Positions 7,302-16,849 are shown, counted from the stretch's first letter. The stretch is DNA of 64,000 nt from an uncultured Lachnoclostridium sp. (GCA_944381625.1 CALWLW010000005.1:62001-126000); one strand, 5' to 3'. Program-made: numbers and translations. The notes: generated from the sequence alone by a model not told the origin.

Positions 7302-8123
7302 ATGAACACGGCGGAACTGAAACAGATGGCGGATCGGCTGCGTATGACGGCGGTGGAGATGGTTTATAAGGGCAAAGACGGGCATCCGGGACCGGCGCTG
7401 TCCATCGCTGATATTATGGCGGTGCTCTATTTTGACGAGATGAGGCTGGATCCGTCCAATCCCGCGTGGGAGGACAGGGATCGTTTTATCTTATCAAAAG
7501 GACATGCGTGCCCCATCTATTATGCGGCGCTGTCTGAGAGAGGTTATTTCGGGGAAAAGGTGGAGGATTTCAAACTCCGCGCGCTGGGCAGCAAGTTCCA
7601 GGGGCATCCCACCATGCAGAAGACGGCGGGGGTGGATATGACGTCCGGCTCCCTGGGGAACGGCATCGCGGTGGCCTGTGGTATGGCGATTGCGGGAAAG
7701 TACAGAAAGAAAGATTATTATGTATACACGATCGTGGGCGACGGGGAACTCCAGGAAGGTGTGTGCTGGGAAGGCGTCAATACGGCGGCGGGACATAAGC
7801 TGGACAACCTGATCGTATTCGCGGATAAGAACGGCTGGCAGAGCGGGGGAACCGTGGAGGAGACTATCGGAAGCAATAACCTGAAAGAAAGATTCGAGGC
7901 TTTCGGGTGGCATGCTCAGGAGATCGACGGACACGACATCGAAGGAATCAAAGCAGCCATTGCCGAGGCAAAGAAGGCGGCGGGAAGACCCAGCGTTATC
8001 GTCTGTAACTGTGTGAAAGGGAAAGGGCTCTCTTTCATGGAGAACAATAATGCATGGCACAAAGGCGTGCCAAACGACGAGCAGTACCAGAAAGCGGTAG
8101 AAGAGTTAGGAGGTGCGGAATAA
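7302..8123 (+). CDS. Transketolase, N-terminal (TPP-binding) subunit
   Basis: A 273-residue half-transketolase. It shows the GHPGPALSIADIMAVLYF and DRFILSKGHACPIYYAAL motifs and the thiamine-diphosphate motif GDGELQEGVCWEG followed by N in FADKNGWQ (about 147-185). The second half is the next gene (stop and start overlap by 1 bp), so the two form one enzyme moving a two-carbon ketol unit. Split transketolases in catabolic operons can be substrate-specialised, for example the apulose-4-phosphate transketolase AptAB. First gene behind the palindromic operator, with AGGAGGG 13 nt upstream of the ATG. Confidence 0.9.
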   Translation: MNTAELKQMADRLRMTAVEMVYKGKDGHPGPALSIADIMAVLYFDEMRLDPSNPAWEDRDRFILSKGHACPIYYAALSERGYFGEKVEDFKLRALGSKFQGHPTMQKTAGVDMTSGSLGNGIAVACGMAIAGKYRKKDYYVYTIVGDGELQEGVCWEGVNTAAGHKLDNLIVFADKNGWQSGGTVEETIGSNNLKERFEAFGWHAQEIDGHDIEGIKAAIAEAKKAAGRPSVIVCNCVKGKGLSFMENNNAWHKGVPNDEQYQKAVEELGGAE

Positions 8124-9058
8124 TGGCAGGTTTTAAAGGAACGAGAGAGGCGTTCGCCCAGGCGCTGCTTGACGCGGCGGCACAGGATGATTCCATCATG
8201 TTTGTTTCCCCGGATTCTTTGAAAGCGATGCGGGCGACGAAATTTGCGGAACTGCACCCGGACCAGTATGTGGAAGTGGGAATCGCGGAACAGGGAGCCG
8301 TGGATACGGCGGCGGGTCTGGCGGCCTGCGGGCTGAAGCCAGTGGTGGGAACCTACGCGGGATTTATGACCATGCGCGCCTGCGAACAGATGAGAACCTT
8401 TGTGGCATATCCAGAGCTGAACGTGAAATTCGTAGGCATCAATTCCGGCCTGCTGGGAGGGGAAAGGGAAGGCGTGACGCACCAGTTTTACGAGGATCTG
8501 GGCATCTTGTCCAATATTCCCAACTTTACCATCTTTACTCCGGCGGACGCGGCCCAGACCTACCATGCGGTGAGGAAAGCGCTGGAGATCCAGGGACCGG
8601 TCTATGTGCGGGCAGGCAGCGGAAGAGAGCCGGATGTATTTGATCTGGACGTGCCGTTCTCCATGGACGGGATCACGGTTCTGAAAGAATATGGACAGGA
8701 CACGCTGCTTTTGTCCAGTGGTTTTGTGCTGGACCGTGTGCTGGCCGCAGGGGAGCTTCTGGAAAAAGAAGGCATCCATGTGACGGTGGCCGACGTGAAT
8801 ATTCTGTACGGGAAGAATCCTGAGAAGATTCTGGAGGTCATCTCCGGGTTTGACCAGATTGTGACCGTGGAGGACCACAATGTGAACGGCGGCCTGGGCG
8901 CTTATATCAGCAGGCTGGTATGTGAGCACGAACCGAAGAAAGTGACCAGGATCGGGCTTTCTACCTTCGGAGAATCCGGCCCGGCGAAGGAACTGGCGGA
9001 TTACTATGGATTCTCACCGGAAAACATTTCCAATACAGTGAAAGACGGACTGAAGTAA
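8123..9058 (+). CDS. Transketolase, C-terminal subunit
   Basis: A 311-residue partner of the preceding gene. ATG 8123 overlaps the upstream stop and follows TTAGGAGGTG. The pyrimidine-binding domain carries the catalytic glutamate in VEVGIAEQGAVDTAAGLA (about 51-68). The C-terminal domain includes ILYGKNPEKILEVISGFDQIVTVEDHN. An earlier in-frame ATG at 8054 would read back into the first subunit and is rejected. The pair shares one transcript with the ApnO-like gene, pointing to a role in a sugar or sugar-acid pathway, not the bulk pentose phosphate pathway. Confidence 0.9.
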   Translation: MAGFKGTREAFAQALLDAAAQDDSIMFVSPDSLKAMRATKFAELHPDQYVEVGIAEQGAVDTAAGLAACGLKPVVGTYAGFMTMRACEQMRTFVAYPELNVKFVGINSGLLGGEREGVTHQFYEDLGILSNIPNFTIFTPADAAQTYHAVRKALEIQGPVYVRAGSGREPDVFDLDVPFSMDGITVLKEYGQDTLLLSSGFVLDRVLAAGELLEKEGIHVTVADVNILYGKNPEKILEVISGFDQIVTVEDHNVNGGLGAYISRLVCEHEPKKVTRIGLSTFGESGPAKELADYYGFSPENISNTVKDGLK

Positions 9059-9081
9059 AATAGAGAAAGAGGCGATTGTAA

Positions 9082-9942
9082 ATGGAAAGAGTAAGAGTGG
9101 CGGTAATCGGAGCGGGAGGCAAGATGGGAACCCGCACCAGCAGGAATCTGGCGAAGAACGCGGAAAAATATGATCTGATGCTGGTGGAGAACGCGCCGAA
9201 AGGAATTGAGAGTATTCATGAAAGGGGCCTGGAGGTGACTCCGGTGGAGGAAGCGCTGGAAAAGGCGCAGGTGGTGATCTTTGCCGTGCCGGATACGCTG
9301 ATCCAGAAGCTGTCCGCGATCTATGTTCCCATGTTAAAACCCGGAACGGGTTTCCTGATCCTGGATCCGGCCGCGGCGGTGGCAAAGGAACTGACCCTTC
9401 GGGACGACTGCACGTTCGGCGTGGCGCATCCCTGCCATCCCTCCTTCTTCCTGGACCAGGATACAAAGGAAGCGCGTATGGACCGGTTCGGCGGCGACGG
9501 CGGAAAGCAGGACATTGTGATGAGTAAGATCAGCGGCGAGGACGGCGTATTTGCCGTGATGCAGGAGACGGCGAGAATCATGTACGCGGCGGAGCATGCT
9601 TATGTGATGACCTCCGAGCAGATCGCGTTCCTGGAGCCGACGCTGGTGGAACTGCTGGGAGCCACCTGCCTGTACGCCATGGCGGAGACGGTGGACGAGG
9701 CGGAGAGAAGAGGGATCAACCGGGATGCGGCGGTGTCGTTTATGACGGGTCATGTCTATAACCTGTGCGCGAATTTCCTGGGATATATTCCCGGAAAACC
9801 TCCGGTGTCCGACGCGTGTAAGGTGGCGATCGGGCTGGGGAACCGGCTGGTGCTCAGGGACGATTGGAAAGAGATCTGGAAGGACGAAGTGCTCCATAAG
9901 GTGATCGCCACCATGCTTCATCCGGACAATCCGCAGATCTGA
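9082..9942 (+). CDS. D-apionate oxidoisomerase (ApnO)-like NAD-dependent oxidoreductase
   Basis: A 286-residue protein. The N-terminal Rossmann fold has the loop GAGGKMG (residues 10-16). It then follows the ApnO-type pattern closely: VIFAVPDTLIQK, LDPAAAVA, GVAHPCHPSFF, FFLDQD, RFGGDGGKQDIV, AEHAYVMTSEQIAFLEPTLVE and LVLRDDWKEIW near the end. ApnO converts D-apionate to 3-oxo-isoapionate in the breakdown of the branched sugar apiose. The cluster lacks the other named apionate enzymes, so the substrate may be a related acid sugar. The gene lies 23 bp after the transketolase pair and 53 bp before the binding-protein gene. Confidence 0.7.
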   Translation: MERVRVAVIGAGGKMGTRTSRNLAKNAEKYDLMLVENAPKGIESIHERGLEVTPVEEALEKAQVVIFAVPDTLIQKLSAIYVPMLKPGTGFLILDPAAAVAKELTLRDDCTFGVAHPCHPSFFLDQDTKEARMDRFGGDGGKQDIVMSKISGEDGVFAVMQETARIMYAAEHAYVMTSEQIAFLEPTLVELLGATCLYAMAETVDEAERRGINRDAAVSFMTGHVYNLCANFLGYIPGKPPVSDACKVAIGLGNRLVLRDDWKEIWKDEVLHKVIATMLHPDNPQI

Positions 9943-9995
9943 GAGAGCTTGAACGCCCAAAAGGCTTCAAAATAATTATGAAAAGGGGAGAAAAT

Positions 9996-11228
9996 ATGAA
10001 ACTGAGACAAAGAATTCTGGCCCTGATGCTGGCGTCGGCCATGGCGCTGTGCATGACTGCCTGCGGCGGAAGCGCGGGGACGGACACCGGAACGGATGCG
10101 GCGGCGGAGGAAGAACAGACGGAAGAAAGTACGGCAGCGGTTCCGGAGGACAGTTCTGCAGAGGAAGCGGCCGGGGAAGAGGCTGACGGGGCAGGCGTAG
10201 ACGAGATACTCCAGCAGGCGGTGGCAAATGTGGAGGCAAGCACCGGGGCTCAGAGCGAATGGTACGGGCCGAAGGAAGGTCCCGCGGCGGCTGAAAACAA
10301 ATCCATCGTTGTGATCAACGCCAATTCTGCCAATCCGTCGGAGGCAGCCTGGGGAGAAGCCGTAAAGACAGCATGTGACCGGATCGGCTGGGAATGTACG
10401 GTTTTGGACGGTAAAGGTACGACACAGGGGCAGATTGAAGCATTCAGCCAGGCCATTGCCGTGGGAGCCGGCGCAATCGTGACGTCCGCGGATGCGGAGT
10501 CCCTCCAGGCGAGCATTGAGGATGCACTGGATGCGGGGATTCCCACTGTGGGAATTCATTCCAGCGCCACAAACGGGCCGGATGAAGATCTGAATTTATA
10601 CTATAATATCACGACAACCGGGACTCAGATCGGCCATGCGCTGGCTGATTATGCCATAGCGGACAGCAACGGTACAGGAAGAGTGATTATTCTCTATGAT
10701 TCTCAGTATGCCATTGCCCGCGAAAAAGCGGAGGCCATGGAAGAGAGGATCAGAGAATGCAGCACCATGGAACTTCTTGATGTGGTGAATTCGCCTCTGG
10801 CTGAAATATCCACCAATATGCCGTCGCTGGCATCTTCCTGGATCAGCACCTATGGAACGGAGGAACCTATCTATGTTCTGTCTATAGCAGACTGTTATTA
10901 TGATTATATTGTAACCTCGCTCCGCAGTGCCGGCGTATCTGCGGACGACCTGATCCTTGTGGGCTCGGACGGGGATGCCGCCGCGTATGACAGAATCAGA
11001 AACGGAGAATACCAGGCGGCTACGATTCCGGAATCCGCAAGCCTTATCGGGTATATTGCGGTGGATCAGATCAACCGGTTCTTCAACGAAGAAGACCCGT
11101 ATACCTTTGACATGAACGTCTTTATTGTGACCGCGGACAATATCGAGTCTGAAGGCGGAAACAATAACGAATTTGTTCCCGGCAATCAGTTCGCCGAGGA
11201 ATATGCAGACATCTGGGGTGTGGAATAA
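9996..11228 (+). CDS. Sugar ABC transporter substrate-binding lipoprotein (RbsB type)
   Basis: A 410-residue exported lipoprotein. Start ATG 9996 lies behind AGGGGAG; ATG 9978 is upstream of that site. A signal peptide ends in the lipobox MTAC (Cys near residue 19), followed by a low-complexity acidic linker rich in D/E/T/S (about 22-75). The periplasmic-binding-protein fold of Peripla_BP_4 type comes next (INANSANPSEAAWGEAVKTACDRIGW, then QAIAVGAGAIVTSADAESL). It belongs with the following ATPase and permease as a ribose-type importer. A strong hairpin follows at 11252-11288. Ligand predicted to be the sugar or sugar acid consumed by the operon. Confidence 0.88.
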   Translation: MKLRQRILALMLASAMALCMTACGGSAGTDTGTDAAAEEEQTEESTAAVPEDSSAEEAAGEEADGAGVDEILQQAVANVEASTGAQSEWYGPKEGPAAAENKSIVVINANSANPSEAAWGEAVKTACDRIGWECTVLDGKGTTQGQIEAFSQAIAVGAGAIVTSADAESLQASIEDALDAGIPTVGIHSSATNGPDEDLNLYYNITTTGTQIGHALADYAIADSNGTGRVIILYDSQYAIAREKAEAMEERIRECSTMELLDVVNSPLAEISTNMPSLASSWISTYGTEEPIYVLSIADCYYDYIVTSLRSAGVSADDLILVGSDGDAAAYDRIRNGEYQAATIPESASLIGYIAVDQINRFFNEEDPYTFDMNVFIVTADNIESEGGNNNEFVPGNQFAEEYADIWGVE

Positions 11229-11251
11229 CTACTCTTATAAAAGTTGAATGT

Positions 11252-11288
11252 GGCGTCTGGGGGGCCGATATCCGGCTCCCCAGACGCC
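11252..11288 (+). other. Intercistronic hairpin between binding protein and ATPase genes
   Basis: GGCGTCTGGGG (11252-11262) pairs perfectly with CCCCAGACGCC (11278-11288), without a T run. Such hairpins after binding-protein genes commonly protect the upstream message or lower downstream expression, giving more binding protein than ATPase. This is the likely role here. Confidence 0.65.
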
Positions 11289-11306
11289 GGTAAAAGGAGG
11301 AAGCTA

Positions 11307-12818
11307 GTGACAGCGATGGAGAAAGAAAAAGAACCGATCCTCCGGATTCAGGGGATTTCGAAGTCATTCACTGATACAAAGGCGCTGGACGGCGTGAGCA
11401 TTGACATCTACAAAGGGGAGATCCACGCTCTTCTGGGGGAGAACGGCGCGGGGAAATCCACGCTGATCAAGATCCTGTGCGGCGTCTATAACTGTACCGA
11501 CGGGTCTTTTGTCTACAAAGGGGAAAATATCGGGCTGGATACAGGACGCTTATCACTGTCCGTGGTACACCAGGATCTGGGACTGGTGGATGAAATGAGC
11601 GTTGCGGAGAATATCGCCCAGGTGATTGGTTACCAGAAAAAGGGCATGTTTATCTCCTGGAAAAAAACCAGGGAAAAAGTATTGGAGGTCCTGAAGAAGA
11701 TGGAGTGCGGGATCAACCCGGATGTGGAGGTTTCTTCCCTGTCTGCGGCTGAAAAATCCATGGTGGCCATCTCGAGGGCGCTGATCAATGAGACAGATAT
11801 TCTGATCCTTGACGAACCTACCGCTACCCTGCCGCAGAAGGATGTGGACAAGCTGTTCCAGATGCTCCGGCGGCTGAAGGATCAGGGAATCGCCATTATC
11901 TACGTGAGCCACCGCCTGGATGAGATTTTCGAAATATCACAGAAGATTACGGTACTGAGGAACGGAAAGCTGGTGAAGACGGCGTTGACGGAGGAGATGA
12001 CGCCGGAGCAGCTGGTGTATGACCTTCTGGGAAGAGAAATTGAGACGGCCGTCTCGGAAAAAGCCGGGGCAGTCTCAGAGGAAATACTGCTGGAGCTGCG
12101 AAAGGTAAATACGACTTTTGTAGGTCCGGTAGATCTGAAACTGCACAAGGGGGAGATCCTGGCCCTGTTTGGCCTGAGAGGGGCGGGCCATCATGAGGTG
12201 GGAAGATGTATCTGGGGTGTGGAACCCAAAGACAGCGGAGAAATCCTGATAAACGGGGAACCGGTTCAGATCCGGGAGCCGGCGGAAGCGATCCGCAAAG
12301 GGATCGGATTTGTATCCAGCAAACGCAAGGAAGAAGGGATGGCAGAAGAGCTGACAGTACGTGAAAACCTGTACGCCAACCCTTACGCAGTGCTGAAGGA
12401 ACGTTTTCCGATTATCCATCTGAAAAAAGAGCAGGAGGCCGGCAGACGGGTCATTGACGCTTTTTCCATAAAAACTCCCGATGAAGAGGCGGCAATCGGG
12501 ACACTGAGCGGAGGGAACCAGCAGAAGGTGATGGTAGCCCGTTGGTTTGAGGCCAGGAGCGATATTCTGATTCTGGAAGAGCCGACCATAGGCGTGGATA
12601 TTGGGGCCAAAATGGATATCTATAAATTCATGGGACTCTTGCTCAAGGAAGGCAAGGGGGTTATTTTGATCTCTTCAGATGTGGAAGAAGTGTGCAATAT
12701 CGCCCACCGGGTCATCCTTTTTGACAGGGGCGGAGTCCTGGGAGAAGTGACGGGCAAAAAGATCAACAGGACTTACCTGAACGGCCTGGCCACAGGGGCT
12801 TTGAAGCCGGATGCATAG
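11307..12818 (+). CDS. Sugar ABC transporter ATP-binding protein (RbsA type)
   Basis: A 503-residue double ATPase. GTG 11307 is preferred because AAAGGAGG (11293-11300) is 6 nt away; ATG 11316 is the alternative. The first nucleotide-binding domain has Walker A GENGAGKST and Walker B ILILDEPTATLP. The second has a degenerate P-loop (GLRGAGHHEVGR), the signature LSGGNQQKVMVARW and ILEEPTIGVDIGAK. This two-domain layout with a weak second P-loop is normal for RbsA/MglA/XylG. It energises the permease encoded next; their frames overlap or nearly so. Confidence 0.9.
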   Translation: MTAMEKEKEPILRIQGISKSFTDTKALDGVSIDIYKGEIHALLGENGAGKSTLIKILCGVYNCTDGSFVYKGENIGLDTGRLSLSVVHQDLGLVDEMSVAENIAQVIGYQKKGMFISWKKTREKVLEVLKKMECGINPDVEVSSLSAAEKSMVAISRALINETDILILDEPTATLPQKDVDKLFQMLRRLKDQGIAIIYVSHRLDEIFEISQKITVLRNGKLVKTALTEEMTPEQLVYDLLGREIETAVSEKAGAVSEEILLELRKVNTTFVGPVDLKLHKGEILALFGLRGAGHHEVGRCIWGVEPKDSGEILINGEPVQIREPAEAIRKGIGFVSSKRKEEGMAEELTVRENLYANPYAVLKERFPIIHLKKEQEAGRRVIDAFSIKTPDEEAAIGTLSGGNQQKVMVARWFEARSDILILEEPTIGVDIGAKMDIYKFMGLLLKEGKGVILISSDVEEVCNIAHRVILFDRGGVLGEVTGKKINRTYLNGLATGALKPDA

Positions 12819-12834
12819 ACAGGAGGAGACAGCA

Positions 12835-13848
12835 TTGAAAAAGAAAGAATTTAACTGGAGCCATTTTTTTAATACATACAATTTACTGATCATCCTGGCA
12901 GGGGTGATCCTGTTATTTTCCGTTTTACTGCCGTCGTCGTTTCCCACGTTGTATAATCTCAGATCGATTCTCAATTATCAGGCGATTGTAATTCTTCTGT
13001 CGATTGCGGTTACGATTCCCATCGCGGCCGGTCATTTCGATCTGTCGGCGGGGTACAGCTCCTGCCTGCTTCATATTCTGACTGTGGGGTTCATTTGCCG
13101 GCAGGGGCTTCCATGGCCGCTGGTCGTGCTGCTGATTTTAGGATGCGGGGCGTTGATCGGATTCATCAACGGCATTCTGATCACCAGGATTGGGATACAT
13201 TCCTTTATCGCCACGCTGGGCGTGGGGTATGTGGTATACGGCCTGGCATACTGGTATACGGATGGAACGCAGGTGCTGGGATCTTCACTGCCGGAGGCAT
13301 TTCTGCTCATTAATTCCAATATCGGGATTATTCCGACCACATTCATTATCACAATGGTCATAGCAGTGATTGTGTATATCGGCATGGAATATCTGCCGGT
13401 GGGACGCTGTCTGTATTTTCTGGGCTCCAACGAGAAGGCTGCGAATCTGATGGGCATCTCGTCCAAAAAGTACATGCTGCTGGCATTTGTAGCCTCTGGC
13501 GTCATCGTAGCGCTGGCATCGGTTATGATGGCATCCGTTTTCCGGGTGGGGCAGACGTCTGTAGGCCCCAATTATCTGATGAATTCTTTCGCAGGGGCGC
13601 TGATGAGTTCCGTGGCTTTCAAGTCGGGCAAGTCCAATGTCTGGGGAACCGTCTGCGCGGTTCTGCTCATGGCTGTTGTGGTGTCCGGCCTTCAGCAGAT
13701 GGGCGCCGCTTATTTTGTAGAACCGCTGCTGCAGGGGCTGATGCTGATTATCGCCGTTTCCTGGGCTGTGGTAACCAAGAGAAGCCGGGCTACGAAGATA
13801 AAAAATGAAAAGAACAGAGAGATCAGGAAAGGAAGGGAAGCTGCATGA
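12835..13848 (+). CDS. Sugar ABC transporter permease (RbsC type)
   Basis: A 337-residue membrane protein of the BPD_transp_2 family, with eight or more hydrophobic segments (for example LLIILAGVILLFSVLLP, AIVILLSIAVTIPIAAGHFDLSAG). It has the permease signature GSNEKAANLMGISSKKYMLLAFVASGV. TTG 12835 is likely the start because AGGAGGAG (12821-12828) is 6 nt before it. An upstream ATG at 12811 overlaps the ATPase stop and would put the ribosome site inside the gene. The last codons overlap the cyclase-family gene by 4 bp. Confidence 0.88.
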   Translation: MKKKEFNWSHFFNTYNLLIILAGVILLFSVLLPSSFPTLYNLRSILNYQAIVILLSIAVTIPIAAGHFDLSAGYSSCLLHILTVGFICRQGLPWPLVVLLILGCGALIGFINGILITRIGIHSFIATLGVGYVVYGLAYWYTDGTQVLGSSLPEAFLLINSNIGIIPTTFIITMVIAVIVYIGMEYLPVGRCLYFLGSNEKAANLMGISSKKYMLLAFVASGVIVALASVMMASVFRVGQTSVGPNYLMNSFAGALMSSVAFKSGKSNVWGTVCAVLLMAVVVSGLQQMGAAYFVEPLLQGLMLIIAVSWAVVTKRSRATKIKNEKNREIRKGREAA

Positions 13849-14549
13849 GGTATGAAATACAGGGGAATCGTGTGATTGATCTGAGTCAGATGCTGGAACC
13901 GGGGATTCCGGCGCCGGTGGGATTTCCGGATCCTCAGCTGGAATTTTTTAAGAGGATGGATCAGGGAGATGTGATTAATGTGGAAAAAATCACCTTCTGC
14001 CCTCATTCGGGAACGCATATGGACGCTCCGTTCCATTTTGTAAAAGATGGGATCACCGTGGAACAGGCAGATCCGGGAGTGATTGCGGGAAGCGCGGTGG
14101 TGGTGGATCTGTGCCATAAAGAGGACGGGGCGCCTATTGAGAAAAAGGATGTTACCGACTGGGAGGAAAGGACAGGCGAGAAGATCAGGGAAGGCGACGC
14201 GGTTCTTTTGATGACCGGTTTTTCAAGATACTGGGAGCTGAACGATAAGGAGGAAAAATTCCTGCTGAAAAAATGGCCTTATATCACCAGGAGCGTGGCG
14301 GATTATTTTCTGGAGAAGAAAATACGGCTGGTGGGAGTGGAAAGTATGGATCTGGACCTGATTGATCCTTTCGATCTGTCCTCCTCCGAATTTATCGGAC
14401 ACAGGACGTTTCTTCCCAATGGAATTTACATTATTGAGAATCTGACAAATCTGGATCAGATTGGCCAGACCCGCTGCAGTATCATCGCGTCCCCTCTGAA
14501 GATCAAAGGGGCGACGGGATCTCCGGTGCGGGTGATTGCCATCGTGTGA
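13845..14549 (+). CDS. Cyclase-family metal-dependent hydrolase (kynurenine formamidase-like)
   Basis: A 234-residue protein of the cyclase family (PF04199 type). The metal-binding signature is complete: CPHSGTHMDAPFHF (about residues 45-58), with a later GVESMDLDLIDP segment. Known members hydrolyse amides, lactams or lactones (N-formylkynurenine, isatin and similar). In this operon a lactone or amide opening step on a sugar acid is plausible. Coupled to the permease by a 4-bp overlap and followed after 10 bp by the LarA-like gene. Substrate unknown. Confidence 0.75.
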   Translation: MRYEIQGNRVIDLSQMLEPGIPAPVGFPDPQLEFFKRMDQGDVINVEKITFCPHSGTHMDAPFHFVKDGITVEQADPGVIAGSAVVVDLCHKEDGAPIEKKDVTDWEERTGEKIREGDAVLLMTGFSRYWELNDKEEKFLLKKWPYITRSVADYFLEKKIRLVGVESMDLDLIDPFDLSSSEFIGHRTFLPNGIYIIENLTNLDQIGQTRCSIIASPLKIKGATGSPVRVIAIV

Positions 14550-14559
14550 GGAGAAAATT

Positions 14560-15855
14560 ATGCAGATAAATCTGGGAGAAAAAATGTTTGGAGATCTGGA
14601 TTATGATACTTTTCCCAAGATGGCGAAAGTAAGGCAGCTTTTCCAGTGTCCTTCCGTGGCGGATGTGAAAGAAGAGGTTGTCTCACAGCTCGCCAGGCCG
14701 GAGATCGGCTCCCTGATAAAGTCGGGGATGAAGATTGCGGTACTGGCCGGGAGCCGGGGAATCGCCGGTATCGATGTGATCATACGCACTTTGATAGACG
14801 AACTGAAGAAACAGGGGGCGGATCCGTTTATTGTTCCGGCCATGGCCAGCCATGGCGGAGCTACGGAGAAAGGTCAGAGACTGGTACTGAGTTCCTATGG
14901 AATCACAGAGGAGACCATGGGAGTGGAGATCCGGTGCGATATGGAGCCTGAACTTGTGGGTGAGACGGCGTATGGAGTGAAGATCTGGTTTGATCGCAAT
15001 GCCCTGAAGGCAGACGGCGTTATTCCTGTCAACCGGATCAAATGCCACACGGCGTTCCGGGGAAAAACGGAGAGCGGGCTTATGAAAATGATGGCGATTG
15101 GTGCAGGAAAGCAGAAGGGGGCAGAGTCGCTGCATTCCTATGGTGCGGACAGATTTGCCACGCTGCTGCCGGACGCCTATGACGTTATCCGGCAAAAGGT
15201 ACGCCTGCTGTTCGGCCTTGGAATCGTGGAGAATGCATATGAGCAGACCGCGCTGATCGAGGCTGTCCCAGGGGAGACATTCCGGGAGCGGGAGGCAGAA
15301 CTTCTGGTGCTGGCAAACAGGTGGATGTCGAAGATTCTGGTCGATCATTTTGACGCCCTTCTGGTTCACAAGACGGGCAAGAATTACAGCGGAGACGGGA
15401 TGGATCCCAACATCATGGGCAGATTCGCTGTTCCGGGGATGACGGGAGGCCCGGATTACCAGCGCATGGCCTTGCTGGATGTGTCTGAAGAATCCCACGG
15501 AAACGCGGTGGGGATCGGGCTTGCGGACGTGATTCCGCAGAAGCTTCTGGCAAAAGCGGATTTCAGCCAGATGTATATGAATGCATTTACGTCCAAAATG
15601 GTGACGCCCATTGTGAAGATACCCATGGTGGCGGAGGATGACAGGGAGGCGGTGGGTGTGATGCTCCGTCTTTGCTGCCGGGTACAGAAGGGAAAGGAGA
15701 AGGTGGTGGCCATACGGAACACCCTGGATCTGAACGAGATCTGGGTATCGGAAGCGCTGCTGGAGGAAGTGAGGAAAGATCCCAGATTTGAGGTGCTTTC
15801 CGAGGCCATGGAAATTCCATTTGACAAGGACGGCAATTGTCTGTTATTTAATTAG
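14560..15855 (+). CDS. LarA-like (DUF2088) nickel-type racemase/epimerase homologue
   Basis: A 431-residue protein of the lactate racemase superfamily. ATG 14560 has GAGGAG 8 nt upstream. The N-terminal domain shows VLAGSRGIAGID and PAMASHGGATEKGQ. The central region has NRIKCHTAFRGKTESGLM then MMAIGAGKQKG and SLHSYG, where His and Lys residues occupy positions like those that hold nickel and the pincer cofactor in LarA. LarA homologues racemise lactate or malate or epimerise C2 of gluconate. A C2 epimerisation of the imported acid sugar would fit. The cofactor genes larB, larC and larE are not in this window. Confidence 0.7.
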   Translation: MQINLGEKMFGDLDYDTFPKMAKVRQLFQCPSVADVKEEVVSQLARPEIGSLIKSGMKIAVLAGSRGIAGIDVIIRTLIDELKKQGADPFIVPAMASHGGATEKGQRLVLSSYGITEETMGVEIRCDMEPELVGETAYGVKIWFDRNALKADGVIPVNRIKCHTAFRGKTESGLMKMMAIGAGKQKGAESLHSYGADRFATLLPDAYDVIRQKVRLLFGLGIVENAYEQTALIEAVPGETFREREAELLVLANRWMSKILVDHFDALLVHKTGKNYSGDGMDPNIMGRFAVPGMTGGPDYQRMALLDVSEESHGNAVGIGLADVIPQKLLAKADFSQMYMNAFTSKMVTPIVKIPMVAEDDREAVGVMLRLCCRVQKGKEKVVAIRNTLDLNEIWVSEALLEEVRKDPRFEVLSEAMEIPFDKDGNCLLFN

Positions 15856-15883
15856 AAAGAACTATGGGAAAGGGGCTAAAAAC

Positions 15884-16849
15884 ATGAAGATTGTAGTATT
15901 GGACGGTTATACGGAGAATCCGGGGGATATCAGCTGGGCGCCTCTTGAAGCGCTGGGGGAGCTGACAGTATATGACAGGACCTCTTATGAAGAATCCCCG
16001 CTGATTGCGGAGCGGATCGGGGACGCAGAGATCATCGTGGTAAATAAAACGCCGGTCAGCAGGGAGACCATCGCCAGATGCCCGAACCTGAAGGCCATCG
16101 CAGTGCTTGCAACCGGGTACAATGTGATTGACTGCGAGTATGCGAAAAACAGGGGCATCCCGGTCATGAACGTACCCGTGTACGGCACGGACAATGTGAG
16201 CCAGTTCGCTGTAAGCCTTCTGATGGAGGTATGCTCCCATATCGGCCATCATGATGCTTCGGTGCACGCAGGGGAATGGGCGTCCAACGCCGACTGGTGC
16301 TACTGGCACTATCCCATGATCGAGGTCTCCGGCAAGACGGCGGGGATCATCGGCCTGGGACGCATCGGCGTGAACACGGCGAAGATTTTAAGAGCCATGA
16401 ACGTACGCATACTGGCCTATGACGCTTATCCCAGCGAGGCGGGCAGGCAGACGGCGGAATATGTGGAGCTGGACGAGCTTCTGGAACAATCCGATTTTAT
16501 TTTCCTGCACTGCCCGCTGTTCCCATCCACCCGCGGGATCATCAACAAAGACAATATCGCGAAGATGAAGGACGGCGTGATCATCATCAACAACAGCCGC
16601 GGGCCGCTGATTGTGGAGCAGGATCTGTATGAGGCGCTGGAAAGTGGGAAGGTGGCTGCGGCCGCCGTGGACGTGGTATCCACAGAACCGATCAAAGAAG
16701 ACAATGTACTCCTGAAAGCGAAAAACTGCATCATTACCCCGCACATTTCCTGGGCTACAAAGGAGGCCAGGGAGCGGATTATGAAGACGACAGCGGAAAA
16801 CGTAAAATCCGTCATTGACGGCTGTCCGCAGAATGTGGTAAATCAATAG
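15884..16849 (+). CDS. D-2-hydroxyacid dehydrogenase (hydroxypyruvate/glyoxylate reductase type)
   Basis: A 321-residue NAD(P)-dependent enzyme. Start is ATG 15884 behind AAAGGGG; earlier in-frame starts lie inside the previous gene. The cofactor loop is GKTAGIIGLGRIGVNTAKILRAM (about 150-172). The catalytic triad is present: Arg in NNSRGPLI, Glu in STEPI, and His in IITPHISWAT near residue 290. The N-terminal substrate loop VLATGYNVID is typical of glycerate dehydrogenases. With a glycerate kinase directly downstream, reduction of hydroxypyruvate (or tartronate semialdehyde) to D-glycerate is the likely step. Confidence 0.88.
   Translation: MKIVVLDGYTENPGDISWAPLEALGELTVYDRTSYEESPLIAERIGDAEIIVVNKTPVSRETIARCPNLKAIAVLATGYNVIDCEYAKNRGIPVMNVPVYGTDNVSQFAVSLLMEVCSHIGHHDASVHAGEWASNADWCYWHYPMIEVSGKTAGIIGLGRIGVNTAKILRAMNVRILAYDAYPSEAGRQTAEYVELDELLEQSDFIFLHCPLFPSTRGIINKDNIAKMKDGVIIINNSRGPLIVEQDLYEALESGKVAAAAVDVVSTEPIKEDNVLLKAKNCIITPHISWATKEARERIMKTTAENVKSVIDGCPQNVVNQ

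Noticed and set aside
11252..11288. Rho-independent terminator inside the acid-sugar operon
   Set aside because: The stem is strong but lacks a T run, and the ATPase and permease genes it precedes need the operon promoter; a message-stabilising hairpin is more likely.
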